Source: Rhodoplanes sp. Z2-YC6860 | Lineage (GTDB): Bacteria > Pseudomonadota > Alphaproteobacteria > Rhizobiales > Xanthobacteraceae | Direction of reading: 5' to 3' | Assembly: GCF_001579845.1 (NCBI RefSeq) | Contig: NZ_CP007440.1 | Location: 7,462,029-7,526,028, forward strand | DNA: 64,000 nt | Shown here: positions 17,030 through 25,126 of the stretch, one piece after another | How positions within the stretch are numbered: the stretch's first letter is position 1 | Layout: the number at the start of each line of letters is the position of its first letter | Notes under the pieces: model-generated | The model's input: the letters and a program-made list of their open reading frames with translations, nothing else | Told to the model about the DNA's origin: nothing | Database searches by the model: none | Program-made: the position numbers and the translations under genes

Positions 17030-17047
17030 GTAACAACCGGATGACAG
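17030..17047 (-). promoter_or_regulatory. Candidate Pho box upstream of pstS
   Basis: On the minus strand the sequence is CTGTCAT-CCGG-TTGTTAC: a perfect first half-site, a four-base spacer and a weaker second half-site (four of seven match CTGTCAT). It lies in the 264 bp phoR-pstS gap. PhoB binding is expected from the family but not shown. Confidence 0.6.
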
Positions 17048-17074
17048 ATCAAGTAATTGAAATAACAAGAAAAA

Positions 17075-18274
17075 TTATCTCGGCAGCGGCAATGCACTCG
17101 ATTGGAGACGAACTGTAAAAGTAGCCCCCTCGCCCTCTTTGCTGTCGATGGTCAGACGGCCCTGATGGCGGTTGAGGATGTGCTTGACCAGCGCCAGGCC
17201 AAGCCCGGTTCCGCCTTGCGCCCGGCTCTCGCCGACATCGACGCGGTAGAAGCGCTCGGTCAGCCGCGGCAGATGCTCCGCCGCGATGCCCGGGCCGTAG
17301 TCGCGCACGGATACCACCGCCTCGCCTTTGCCACCGGGCGTGTTGCCGGCGGCGCAGGCGATATCGATGCGCTTGCCGCTCGCGCCGTACTTCAAACCGT
17401 TCTCGATCAGGTTCTCGAACAGGCGAGTGAGTTCGTCCCGGTCGCCGAGCACGACGAGCGGCGTGGACGGCGCCGTGATTTCGACCTTCATGTCGCGATC
17501 CTGGGCCAGCGTCTGCAAGCCGTCCGCCACCTGGCGCACGATGGCCACCAGATCGACCGGCGTCTCGGGCCGCATATGCGCGCGCTGCTCGATGCGCGAC
17601 AACGACAACAGGTCGTCGATCAGACGCGCCATGCGCCAGGCCTGCGTCTGCATGATGCCGAGAAAGCGGGCGCGTGCGTTGGGATCGTCACGCGCCGGGC
17701 CTTGCAGCGTGTCGATGAAGCCTGTGATCGCAGCGAGCGGCGTACGCAACTCGTGGCTGACATTGGCGACGAAGTCGGCGCGCATATCGTCGGCGCGGCG
17801 GATCGGCGTCAGATCGTGGACCGTGATGACCACGACACCCGCCCGGCCGGGGCCGTGACCGGCGCTCAGCGCGATCGGCGCGACAAACGCCTCCGACCAG
17901 CGCGGCGATGGCAATCGCGCGGAAAACTCGATGCGCTGGGCCTTGCCGGTGAGATTGGCGGCGCGGATGGCCTCCACCAACTCCGGCATGCGGAGCGCAA
18001 TCGAAGCGGGCTCACCGCGTCGGAGCGCCGGCGCCAGCGCCGCGGCCTGGGGGTTAAAGGCAATGACGCGGCCGTCCTGATCGAGCACCGCCACCGGATC
18101 GGGCATGCCCGACACGACGGCATCGAGCAGGACGATCTCCGGGGGAGTGCTGACCGTATTCGACGATGGCACGTCGGTCGGCTCGGTGGCGCGTTCCTCG
18201 GCGCGAGCGCGCAGGAAACGACTCAGGCGGACCAGCCAGCCTTGTCCCGCGCCGCCATCATCGATCGCCGACAT
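17075..18274 (-). CDS. phoR: Phosphate regulon sensor histidine kinase PhoR
   Basis: A 399-residue histidine kinase. A PAS-like sensor region (about 45-155) contains VVSGMPDPVAVLDQDGRVIAFNPQA. The HisKA domain has FVANVSHELRTPL with phospho-acceptor H174. The HATPase domain shows NLIENGLKYG (N box), VRDYGPGIAAEHLPRLTERFYRV (G1/F) and GGTGLGLALVKHI (G2). No clear membrane helix is visible near the N-terminus, unlike enteric PhoR, so membrane association may depend on partners. The start overlaps the upstream membrane-protein gene by 17 bases. It should phosphorylate PhoB. Confidence 0.92.
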   Translation of the reverse strand: MSAIDDGGAGQGWLVRLSRFLRARAEERATEPTDVPSSNTVSTPPEIVLLDAVVSGMPDPVAVLDQDGRVIAFNPQAAALAPALRRGEPASIALRMPELVEAIRAANLTGKAQRIEFSARLPSPRWSEAFVAPIALSAGHGPGRAGVVVITVHDLTPIRRADDMRADFVANVSHELRTPLAAITGFIDTLQGPARDDPNARARFLGIMQTQAWRMARLIDDLLSLSRIEQRAHMRPETPVDLVAIVRQVADGLQTLAQDRDMKVEITAPSTPLVVLGDRDELTRLFENLIENGLKYGASGKRIDIACAAGNTPGGKGEAVVSVRDYGPGIAAEHLPRLTERFYRVDVGESRAQGGTGLGLALVKHILNRHQGRLTIDSKEGEGATFTVRLQSSALPLPR

Positions 18275-19247
18275 TACGGTTCCGCCCTTTGAAATGCAGG
18301 AGCAGCTCTCGCGTACCCAAGGTTATGAGCGCCAGCGTGAAAGGGAGGATGTAATAGAGCAGACGGAAGATCAAAAGGCCGGCCAGCAATTCTTCGGCAT
18401 CGTATTGCCACAGCGCGATCAGCATGGCGGCGTCGAACACGCCGAGACCGCCGGGCGAATGGCTTGCGAAGCCAAGCAGCGTCGCAGTGATGAAAATCAC
18501 CGCGATATCGACGAACATCATGTGCGGCTCGTTCGGCACCAGCACGTACATCGCGAGCGCGCAGCAACCGAGGTCGATGATGCCGATCAGGATCTGCAGC
18601 AGCGTCAGACGGCCGTTCGGCAGGAGAACTTTCCAGTTCTGCCGTCCGATCACCCGCGGCGTCCGCCACACCCAGCCGATGTAGCCGGCGAGGATCGCCA
18701 ACGCCAACAGCCCCAGCACGCGATTGAGCCACAATGGCAACTGATCGATCGCGGCTGCCGCTTCCGGGTGATAGGCAAAACCAAAACCCAGCACCGTGAC
18801 ATTGCCGAGCCAGAAGGTCAGGCCCGCGATGAAGCAGATTTTCGCCACCTCGATGGCGTCGAGTCCCCAGGCCGAGTAAATGCGGTAGCGCACCGCGCCG
18901 CCGGTAAAGACGCTGGCGCCGACATTGTGGCCGACCGAATAGGAGGTGAAGCCCGCAAGCGCCGCGACGCGGTATGGGACGTCGCTTCGGCCGATCGCGC
19001 GCAGCGCAAAGAAGTCGTAGACCGTCAGCGTCACATATCCGAGCGCAACGAACAGCGCCGAAATCGCCACGTCGCGGTATTCCACCGTCGACATGGCGGT
19101 CAGCACCTTGCTGACGTTCATATTGTGCAGCTTGCGATACAGCACCACCGCAGCGACGGCGATGATCAGAACGCTGAGGATGATGCCGAGCCGGTGAAGA
19201 CCGATTTTCTGCTCGAAAAAGCGCCCGAACGCGCGCAACCAATCCAT
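18258..19247 (-). CDS. Lysylphosphatidylglycerol synthase TM-region family protein (UPF0104-like)
   Basis: A 329-residue polytopic protein with about eight hydrophobic segments. It resembles the N-terminal flippase region of MprF/aglD-type proteins: YDFFALRAIGRSDVPYRVAALAGFTSYSVGHNVGASVFTGGAVRYRIY is the conserved core, and FASHSPGGLGVFDAAM a second family motif. No synthase domain is attached. The ATG at 19247 is preferred to 19280 because the extra residues look non-coding. The 3' end overlaps phoR by 17 bases, so translational coupling with the phosphate sensor is likely; a link to membrane-lipid remodelling under phosphate stress is only an inference. Confidence 0.8.
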   Translation of the reverse strand: MDWLRAFGRFFEQKIGLHRLGIILSVLIIAVAAVVLYRKLHNMNVSKVLTAMSTVEYRDVAISALFVALGYVTLTVYDFFALRAIGRSDVPYRVAALAGFTSYSVGHNVGASVFTGGAVRYRIYSAWGLDAIEVAKICFIAGLTFWLGNVTVLGFGFAYHPEAAAAIDQLPLWLNRVLGLLALAILAGYIGWVWRTPRVIGRQNWKVLLPNGRLTLLQILIGIIDLGCCALAMYVLVPNEPHMMFVDIAVIFITATLLGFASHSPGGLGVFDAAMLIALWQYDAEELLAGLLIFRLLYYILPFTLALITLGTRELLLHFKGRNRNVGDR

Positions 19248-19393
19248 TAATGGGCCCCAGGCCAATCCCCACCCCAGCAACGGTCGCTACTACCAGAACT
19301 TGGCCGATGACGCGAGCGTTCCGGCACCGCCATGCACGCGTTACCCCGAGGCCCGTGACCGGCTATGGTAACGCTCGCAACCGGGAGCTTTCG

Positions 19394-20320
19394 ATGCAGC
19401 CGCTGACCTTCGCGCTGGGAAACTATGGCGTCACCAAGCCTATCAAGGATTCGGGCGGGCCGGCAGGCAAGGCATTGAGCCATCTGCGCTTCATCGAGGT
19501 CAGCCCGATCATCGCGGCGATGCGCCGCATGTGCCGGGGTCTCGAATTCGATATCTGCGAGATGGCGTTCACCACCTATCTGTGCGCCCGAGCGGTGGGC
19601 AAGCCGTTCACTGCCATCCCGGTGTTTGTAACGCGCAACTTCCACCACTGGGCGATCTTCATCAACACCAAGTCGGGCATCAAGGAGCCCAAGGACCTGG
19701 AAGGCCGTAAGGTCGGCGTCAATCGCGGCTATACGGTGACGACCGGGCTTTGGGCGCGCGGCGTCCTTCAGAGCGAATATGGCGTGGACCTCGACAAGGT
19801 CACCTGGGTGCCGACCGACGACGAGCATGTCGCGGAATTCGAGGCGCCGAACAACGTCGACTACAGCTTCCGCGGCGCAAAGATGCAGGAGCTCTTGCTG
19901 TCCGGCAAAATCGACGCGGCGATCGGCGAGGTCGGCGTCGACGCCCCGGAGGTGAAGCCACTGTTGCCAAATGCCCGGGCAGATGCCTTCGGCTACTTTC
20001 GCAAGACCGGCATCTATCCGATCAACCACGGCGTGGTGATCAAGGATTCGGTGCTGAAGGAAAAACCGGGCATTGCCGACGAACTCTACCGCGCCTTCGA
20101 GGCCGCCAAGGCCGAATACCTGAAGAACCTGGACAGGACCGAAGCCACGACATCGTGGGACGCCGCCGCCAAGGTGAACAAGGAGGTGGTCGGCGATCCG
20201 TTTCCGTTCGGCATCGAGCCGAACCGCAAGGCGCTCGAGGCGATCACCCAGTTCGCCGTGGATCAGAAGATGGTGCCGCGAAAGTTTACGGTCGAAGAAC
20301 TGTTCGTTCCGGCGGCCTGA
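19394..20320 (+). CDS. Pht5 (4,5-dihydroxyphthalate decarboxylase)-like / periplasmic-binding-fold protein
   Basis: A 308-residue protein without a signal peptide. It has the type II periplasmic-binding fold phrasing seen in 4,5-dihydroxyphthalate decarboxylase: FDICEMAFTTYLCARAVG, FTAIPVFVTRNFHHWAIFINTKSGIKEPKDLEGRKVGV, LLSGKIDAAIGE and YFRKTGIYPINHGVVI. The true substrate is unknown; many homologues are only annotated as ABC substrate-binding. The ATG at 19394 starts MQPLTFALG with GGGAG upstream; the earlier frame to 19250 is unlikely. A Tat-exported hydrolase gene follows 92 bases later on the same strand, and aromatic-catabolism genes lie a few kb away. Confidence 0.7.
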   Translation: MQPLTFALGNYGVTKPIKDSGGPAGKALSHLRFIEVSPIIAAMRRMCRGLEFDICEMAFTTYLCARAVGKPFTAIPVFVTRNFHHWAIFINTKSGIKEPKDLEGRKVGVNRGYTVTTGLWARGVLQSEYGVDLDKVTWVPTDDEHVAEFEAPNNVDYSFRGAKMQELLLSGKIDAAIGEVGVDAPEVKPLLPNARADAFGYFRKTGIYPINHGVVIKDSVLKEKPGIADELYRAFEAAKAEYLKNLDRTEATTSWDAAAKVNKEVVGDPFPFGIEPNRKALEAITQFAVDQKMVPRKFTVEELFVPAA

Positions 20321-20412
20321 CCGGCTGCCCCTACCTGCCGCGCTGCCTGGCCGCTTGCTATCATGCCTGCACGAGCCGGCGAAGAAGCGGCACGCTGCGA
20401 GGGAGAAGCGAG

Positions 20413-21462
20413 ATGGATGATGGCAACCATGACGTTGCAAGGCGGGCGGTTCTGATGACGGCGGGCGCAGGTCTCAGTGCAGGACTTGGTGCGGGCCTCG
20501 TTTCCAATCTGGCGCAAGCCGAAGGCGTAACGGCTGCCGCGGCCGGCGAAGCCTCGGTCTGGAGCCAGGAGTATTGGGCCGAAAAGAACGGCGTGAAGCT
20601 CAATCTCTGGCGTAAGCGCGTTGGCGCGCCGAAGGCTGGCGAAAAGCCCTTGCCGATCCTGTTCCTGGTGCACGGCTCGTCGAACTCGACGCGCTCGTCC
20701 TACGATCTCATCATGCCGCCGGGCAAAGGCGAATACTCGCTGATGAACGTCATGGCGCGCGAGGGCTACGACGTCTGGACCATGGACCACGACGGCTACG
20801 GTTATTCTGGCAGCTCCGGCAACAATTCGGACATCGCAAGCGGCGTCGAGGACCTCAAAGCCGCGATGCCGGTGATCCAGAAGGAGACCGGCATCAGCAA
20901 GATGCATATGTACGGCACGTCGTCAGGCGCGATCCGGGCTGGCGCCTTTGCGCAGGCCAAACCTGAGCATGTCGAGCGGCTGATTCTTTCGGCCTTCACC
21001 TACAAGGGCACCGGCGCCGATGAGATCGCGCGGCGCAGAAAACGGATCGATGAGTATCGCGCCAATCCGCGACGAAAACGCGATGCCGAGATGATCCGCT
21101 CGATCTTCACCCGCGACGGCCATCCCGGCTCGACCGATCCGGGTGTGCCCGACGCGATCATCGCGATGGAAATGAAGTTCGGCAATACGATTCCGACCGG
21201 CACCTATCTCGACATGGCGGCAAACCTGCCGCTGGTCGACCCGAAAAAGGTGCCCGCACCGGTGCTGATGATCCGCGGCGAATGGGACGGCAACTCGACC
21301 AATGAGGACCTGCTGGACTTTTACGCGCAACTGCCGAACGGCGACCGGCAGTTCGTGATCCTGCCGAACACCTCTCATAGCATCGGCTATGGCAAGAACC
21401 GGCACCTGCTCTGGTACGCGATCAAGAATTTCCTGGCCGCGCCGGCAACGATCGCGTCGTAG
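20413..21462 (+). CDS. Tat-exported alpha/beta hydrolase
   Basis: A 349-residue protein with a twin-arginine signal (DVARRAVLMTAGAGLSAG, cleavage near AQA). The hydrolase core shows LFLVHGSSNSTRSS (oxyanion strand), MDHDGYGYSGSSG, the nucleophile elbow YGTSSGAIRAG, the acid in RGEWDGNST and the catalytic His in NTSHSIGYG. The elbow has the GxSxG pattern, so esterase or C-C hydrolase activity is likely; no halide-site Asp nucleophile is present. Substrate unknown. Start ATG at 20413 with GAGGGAGAAG upstream. Likely cotranscribed with the Pht5-like gene. Confidence 0.75.
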   Translation: MDDGNHDVARRAVLMTAGAGLSAGLGAGLVSNLAQAEGVTAAAAGEASVWSQEYWAEKNGVKLNLWRKRVGAPKAGEKPLPILFLVHGSSNSTRSSYDLIMPPGKGEYSLMNVMAREGYDVWTMDHDGYGYSGSSGNNSDIASGVEDLKAAMPVIQKETGISKMHMYGTSSGAIRAGAFAQAKPEHVERLILSAFTYKGTGADEIARRRKRIDEYRANPRRKRDAEMIRSIFTRDGHPGSTDPGVPDAIIAMEMKFGNTIPTGTYLDMAANLPLVDPKKVPAPVLMIRGEWDGNSTNEDLLDFYAQLPNGDRQFVILPNTSHSIGYGKNRHLLWYAIKNFLAAPATIAS

Positions 21463-21468
21463 CCGCTG

Positions 21469-21571
21469 TTATTCCGGGGCGCGCGTAAGCGCAAACCCGG
21501 AATCCAGACAAGCACGCAGTCCCGATCGTAGTGGATTCCGGGTTCGCGCCTTTCGGCGCGCCCCGGAATGA
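21469..21571. repeat. Palindromic intergenic repeat, copy 1
   Basis: A 103-base element bounded by TTATTCCGGGG and CCCCGGAATGA, with nested inverted parts AACCCGGAATCCAG (21494 region) and TGGATTCCGGGTT (21532 region). A second copy of the same design is at 48858-48960. Both sit just after coding genes. It looks like a rhizobial palindromic repeat; no mobility gene is present. Confidence 0.8.
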
Positions 21572-21580
21572 CGGCACCGA

Positions 21581-22906
21581 TCAAACCGACTGCGCTTCCA
21601 GCTCTTCGCCGACCCGAAGCGGATGCGCCATGGTCTCATGCAGCGCCTTGGCGTCGAGTTCGCCCTCCCAGCGGCTCATGACCACGGTGGCAACGCCATT
21701 GCCGACCAGGTTGGTGAGCGCGCGGCATTCGCTCATGAATTTGTCGATCCCGAGCAGGATCGCGATCGACTGAACCGGAATGTCCGGAATGACCGCGAGC
21801 GTCGCGGCGAGCGTCACGAACCCCGCGCCGGTGACGCCTGAAGCGCCCTTCGACGTGATCATGGCGATCGCCAGGATGCCCATCTCCTGGCCGAGCGTCA
21901 GCGGCGTGTTGGTGGCCTGCGCCAGGAACAGCGTCGCAAGCGTCATGTAGATGTTGGTGCCGTCGAGGTTGAAGCTGTAGCCCGTGGGAATCACCAGTCC
22001 CACCACCGACTTCGAGGCGCCGAGATGCTCCATCTTTTGGATCATGTGCGGCAGCACGGTTTCCGAAGACGACGTGCCGAGCACGATCAGCAATTCATCC
22101 TTGATGTAGGCGATGAACCGCAGGATCGAGAAGCCGGCAAAATGCGCAATGGTGCCGAGCACCACCAGCACGAACAGGATGCTGGTCAGATAGAAGGTCG
22201 CGATCAGCGCCGCGAGATTGGCGAGCGAGCCGATGCCATAGGCGCCGATGGTGAAAGCCATGGCGCCGAAGGCGCCGATCGGCGCGACGCGCACGATCAT
22301 CCCGATGATGCCAAAGAACAGTTTGGCGGCTGCGTCGATCGCGGCATTGATCTTCTGGCCGACCTCGCCCAGGCGCGCGATGACCAAGCCCGACAGGATG
22401 GACACCAGCAGCACCTGAAGCAGATCGCCGCGCGCCAGCGCGCCGAAGAAGCTGTCCGGGATGATCCCCATCAAATGCGCGACGATGCCCTCCTCCTTGG
22501 CGCGGGCGACGTAGCTTGCCACCGCCTTGGGATCGAGGGTCGACGGGTCGATATTGAAGCCCTTGCCGGGTTGCAGCACCTCGCCGACCAGGAGCCCGAT
22601 CGCCAGCGCCAGCGTCGACACTGCCTCGAAGTAGAACAGCGTTTTGATGCCGATACGGCCGACCTTCTTGAGGTCGCTCATCGAGCCGATGCCGTGCACC
22701 ACGGTGCAGAAGATCACCGGCGCGATCATCATCTTGATCAGCGCGATGAAGCCATCGCCGAGCGGCTTCATCGCCACGCCGGTCTTCGGAAAGTAATGAC
22801 CGATCGCGATGCCGATGGCGATCGCGATCAGAACCTGGATGTAGAGAACCTTGTACCAAGGACGGGAGCTGGTCACGGAGGATGCCTTCGTTTTCGACGA
22901 AGCCAC
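21581..22906 (-). CDS. dctA: C4-dicarboxylate transporter DctA
   Basis: A 441-residue sodium/proton symporter of the DAACS family with about eight helices. [55 protein letters not shown] (serine-rich loop) and [29 protein letters not shown] are family landmarks. It imports succinate, fumarate and malate. The only upstream start in frame is a GTG at 22906; an internal GTG at 22876 is possible. It lies 18 bases after the dehalogenase-like gene on the same strand, so cotranscription is likely; no dctBD regulators are in the window. Confidence 0.92.
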   Translation of the reverse strand: MASSKTKASSVTSSRPWYKVLYIQVLIAIAIGIAIGHYFPKTGVAMKPLGDGFIALIKMMIAPVIFCTVVHGIGSMSDLKKVGRIGIKTLFYFEAVSTLALAIGLLVGEVLQPGKGFNIDPSTLDPKAVASYVARAKEEGIVAHLMGIIPDSFFGALARGDLLQVLLVSILSGLVIARLGEVGQKINAAIDAAAKLFFGIIGMIVRVAPIGAFGAMAFTIGAYGIGSLANLAALIATFYLTSILFVLVVLGTIAHFAGFSILRFIAYIKDELLIVLGTSSSETVLPHMIQKMEHLGASKSVVGLVIPTGYSFNLDGTNIYMTLATLFLAQATNTPLTLGQEMGILAIAMITSKGASGVTGAGFVTLAATLAVIPDIPVQSIAILLGIDKFMSECRALTNLVGNGVATVVMSRWEGELDAKALHETMAHPLRVGEELEAQSV

Positions 22907-22924
22907 CCCACCACAATCGCGAAG

Positions 22925-23809
22925 CTATTTCGACAGGAAAAACTCCCGCAATGCACGATAGGTCTCTTCGGGAGCCTCCTCCGCCAAGTAGTGGCCGCAA
23001 GGCAAGGCCGCGGTGCCACGGATGTCCGTGGCGTAATCCTTCCAGACCTCGGCCGGCTTGTGATTGCGGCCGACGGCGCCGGTCGCCCCCCAGAGGATCA
23101 ACGCGGGGCAGGTCATCTTGCGGCCCGCCGCGAAGTCGATCTTGTCCATCTCGAAATCCACGCCGTACGTCGCGCGGTAGTCCTCGCACATCGCGTGCAC
23201 GGTCGCGGGATTGCGGAAGCAGCGCTTGTACTCTTCCAGCGCCTCTTTGCCGAAGAAGCTCAGGCCGGCCTTGCTCTTGGAGAGCTTGGTGGTGATGAAG
23301 AAATCCGGATCGGCACTCATCAACCGTTCGGGCAACGGCTCCGGCTGGATCATGAACAGCCAGTGATAGGACGCCTTGGCCCATTCCCGGGTCATGTGCG
23401 TGTAGAGATTGTGCTGCGGGATGATGTCGAGGATCGCGGCGCGCTGGACCTTGTCCGGGTGATCGAGCGCCATGCGGTGCAGCACGCGGGCGCCGCGGTC
23501 ATGACCGGCGGCCATGAACTTGTTGAAGCCCAGCGAGGCCATCACCTCGACCTGGTCCTGTGCCATGGTGCGGAACGAATAGCCGGAGTGATCCTCGCCG
23601 CCCGGCGGCTTCTCGCTGTCGCCATAGCCGCGCAGATCGGTCGCGACCACGGTAAATTTCTCGGCGAGCCGCGGCGCGATCTTGTGCCAGGACAGATGCG
23701 TAAAAGGATTGCCGTGCATCAACAGCAGCGGCGGGCCCTTGCCGCCATGCACCGTGACGATTTTCGCGCCACTGGTCTTGATCTCGGTGCGGGTGAAGCC
23801 TTCCATCAT
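22925..23809 (-). CDS. Haloacetate (fluoroacetate) dehalogenase-like alpha/beta hydrolase
   Basis: A 294-residue hydrolase close in motif to fluoroacetate dehalogenases. The nucleophile elbow is GHDRGARV with Asp (D104) instead of Ser, followed by Arg R105 and R108 of the carboxylate site. H149-W150 in SYHWLFM corresponds to the halide-binding His-Trp pair, MCEDYRATYGVDFEMDKID to the region with the halide Tyr, and CGHYLAEEAPE to the catalytic His. LLLMHGNPFTHLSWHKIAP gives the oxyanion segment. Epoxide hydrolase is the alternative, but the RGAR and HW residues favour a dehalogenase. GGGAG precedes the ATG. dctA follows 18 bases downstream. Confidence 0.75.
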   Translation of the reverse strand: MMEGFTRTEIKTSGAKIVTVHGGKGPPLLLMHGNPFTHLSWHKIAPRLAEKFTVVATDLRGYGDSEKPPGGEDHSGYSFRTMAQDQVEVMASLGFNKFMAAGHDRGARVLHRMALDHPDKVQRAAILDIIPQHNLYTHMTREWAKASYHWLFMIQPEPLPERLMSADPDFFITTKLSKSKAGLSFFGKEALEEYKRCFRNPATVHAMCEDYRATYGVDFEMDKIDFAAGRKMTCPALILWGATGAVGRNHKPAEVWKDYATDIRGTAALPCGHYLAEEAPEETYRALREFFLSK

Positions 23810-23879
23810 TTTTGCGATCTCCCTAGCAGTCGCAGGGAGTGTCGGACATCACCGCGGCAGGCTCAAGCTGGGGATCGCC

Positions 23880-24332
23880 TCAAGGCCGCAGATAGACGTA
23901 ACCCTGCGATTGCAGTTCCGCTATGCGCACCACGCCACCGGCCTCCGCGACCACAAAGCCCGGAATCAAATCCTTCAGCGTCACCTCCTGCGCCTTCATG
24001 GTGTTGTTGCAGGCGGTGAGCTGCAGGCCCAGGCGGGAGAAGTCCGCAATGCGCTTGATGGATTCGGGACTTGCCGTGGCGAGTTGAAAGCCCTTCAGCG
24101 CCGGCCCGTGCACCACCAGCGCTATCGTGACATTGGCGTGACCGCCGGCGCCTTCATAATGGTTCTTGATGTTGCCGAGCACGAAGCCGACCTTATCGAG
24201 ATCGGTCAGGTGGTAGACAACCTTCGACTTGTCTGGCGTGGTCGTTGCTGCAGCATCAGCGGGTTTCGCGCTTACGGCAAAGAGCCCACCCGCGGCCGCC
24301 GTCACCGCCGCCAGTATTCCACGCCTGTCCAT
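23880..24332 (-). CDS. DsrE-family-like exported protein
   Basis: A 150-residue protein with an N-terminal export signal (MDRRGILAAVTAAAGGLFAV, possibly Tat because of the RR). The rest resembles DsrE/F-type small alpha/beta proteins: KVVYHLTDLDKVGFVLGNIKNHYE, NVTIALVVHGPALKGF, and a single cysteine in LQLTACNNTMKAQ at the position of the DsrE active Cys. Periplasmic DsrE-like proteins are common but poorly understood; persulfide handling is a guess. ATG at 24332 chosen for AGGGGG upstream and the signal. It precedes the dehalogenase gene by 70 bases and follows a hypothetical secreted protein gene by 22. Confidence 0.65.
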   Translation of the reverse strand: MDRRGILAAVTAAAGGLFAVSAKPADAAATTTPDKSKVVYHLTDLDKVGFVLGNIKNHYEGAGGHANVTIALVVHGPALKGFQLATASPESIKRIADFSRLGLQLTACNNTMKAQEVTLKDLIPGFVVAEAGGVVRIAELQSQGYVYLRP

Positions 24333-24354
24333 CCGCTCGCCCCCTGATCTTGAA

Positions 24355-25008
24355 CTATCGGACCGCACTCACCCGTTTCTTCGCTTGCGCCATCATCTCA
24401 GCAAGCTCGTCACGGTCTTCCGCCAGAGACTTACACATCTCCAGCGGCGCGCGATCAAGACGGAACACGCGATCGTCGGCGCCGCCCTCCAAATAAAATC
24501 CCTCCTCACTGGGCTTCTTGTAGTTCCAGATGCGGACCGAACCGACCCGGACGATCGTGGATTTCGCATCGGCACTGAGTTCCACATCGACGCCGCCGCC
24601 TTCACAATCGACGTTACAGCCGAGATGCTCCTGGCCGTTCTCGCCTTCAGACATCTTGGCGTGACCGCAGCCGCCGCCTGAGGAGAAATTCTCCGGCCGG
24701 TTGCGAAGCTTCACCCCGAGCGAGAACGAATGATTGAGGACGCCGTCCTCCGGATCCCGCTCGGCAGTGACCAGCAGCTTCATTGCTGTGACCTTCTGCG
24801 CGTGATGCCTGGCGAGATGGTTGCGATCGTATTCGCGCACGAAGCAGGCGAAGGTTTTCTTCTGCTGGGTGACATCGGTCGCATAAAGCTTGTTGGCGAA
24901 CGCCTCGTCCGGCTTGGGCTGTGCCTTGGTCTCCTCGGCGCGCACCACCTGGCTGGCTGCCGTCAAAAGAACCGACGCGGCCATCACCGCCATCCACCGG
25001 CGTGACAT
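24355..25008 (-). CDS. Hypothetical exported protein with conserved-looking cysteines
   Basis: I do not recognise this 217-residue protein. A signal peptide (residues 1-24, SRRWMAVMAASVLLTAAS, cut near VRA) is followed by a mature region containing five cysteines: ACFVRE, GGGCGHAK, LGCNVDCEGG and EMCKSL. The C-terminus is charged and likely helical (EDRDELAEMMAQAKKR). The ATG at 25008 has GGAG nearby; the frame extends to 25074. It heads a four-gene minus-strand row with the DsrE-like, dehalogenase-like and dctA genes, which may be one operon. Disulfide bonding or metal binding in the periplasm is possible. Confidence 0.6.
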   Translation of the reverse strand: MSRRWMAVMAASVLLTAASQVVRAEETKAQPKPDEAFANKLYATDVTQQKKTFACFVREYDRNHLARHHAQKVTAMKLLVTAERDPEDGVLNHSFSLGVKLRNRPENFSSGGGCGHAKMSEGENGQEHLGCNVDCEGGGVDVELSADAKSTIVRVGSVRIWNYKKPSEEGFYLEGGADDRVFRLDRAPLEMCKSLAEDRDELAEMMAQAKKRVSAVR

Positions 25009-25094
25009 GGGAAATCTCCGAGCCAAAGGCGCCGATCCAGACTGCGGACGGCTCCGGTCATTGGTCGGAGACAAGGCCGAAAAGGTTCAAACTC

Positions 25095-25126
25095 CTGGGT
25101 TTTCGGGCTTCTGGGTTTTCGGGCTT
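25095..25126. repeat. Tandem 16-bp perfect duplication
   Basis: CTGGGTTTTCGGGCTT occurs twice head to tail (25095-25110 and 25111-25126). The second copy runs into the stop codon of the Bug receptor gene. Probably a replication-slippage product; no function is apparent. Confidence 0.75.
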
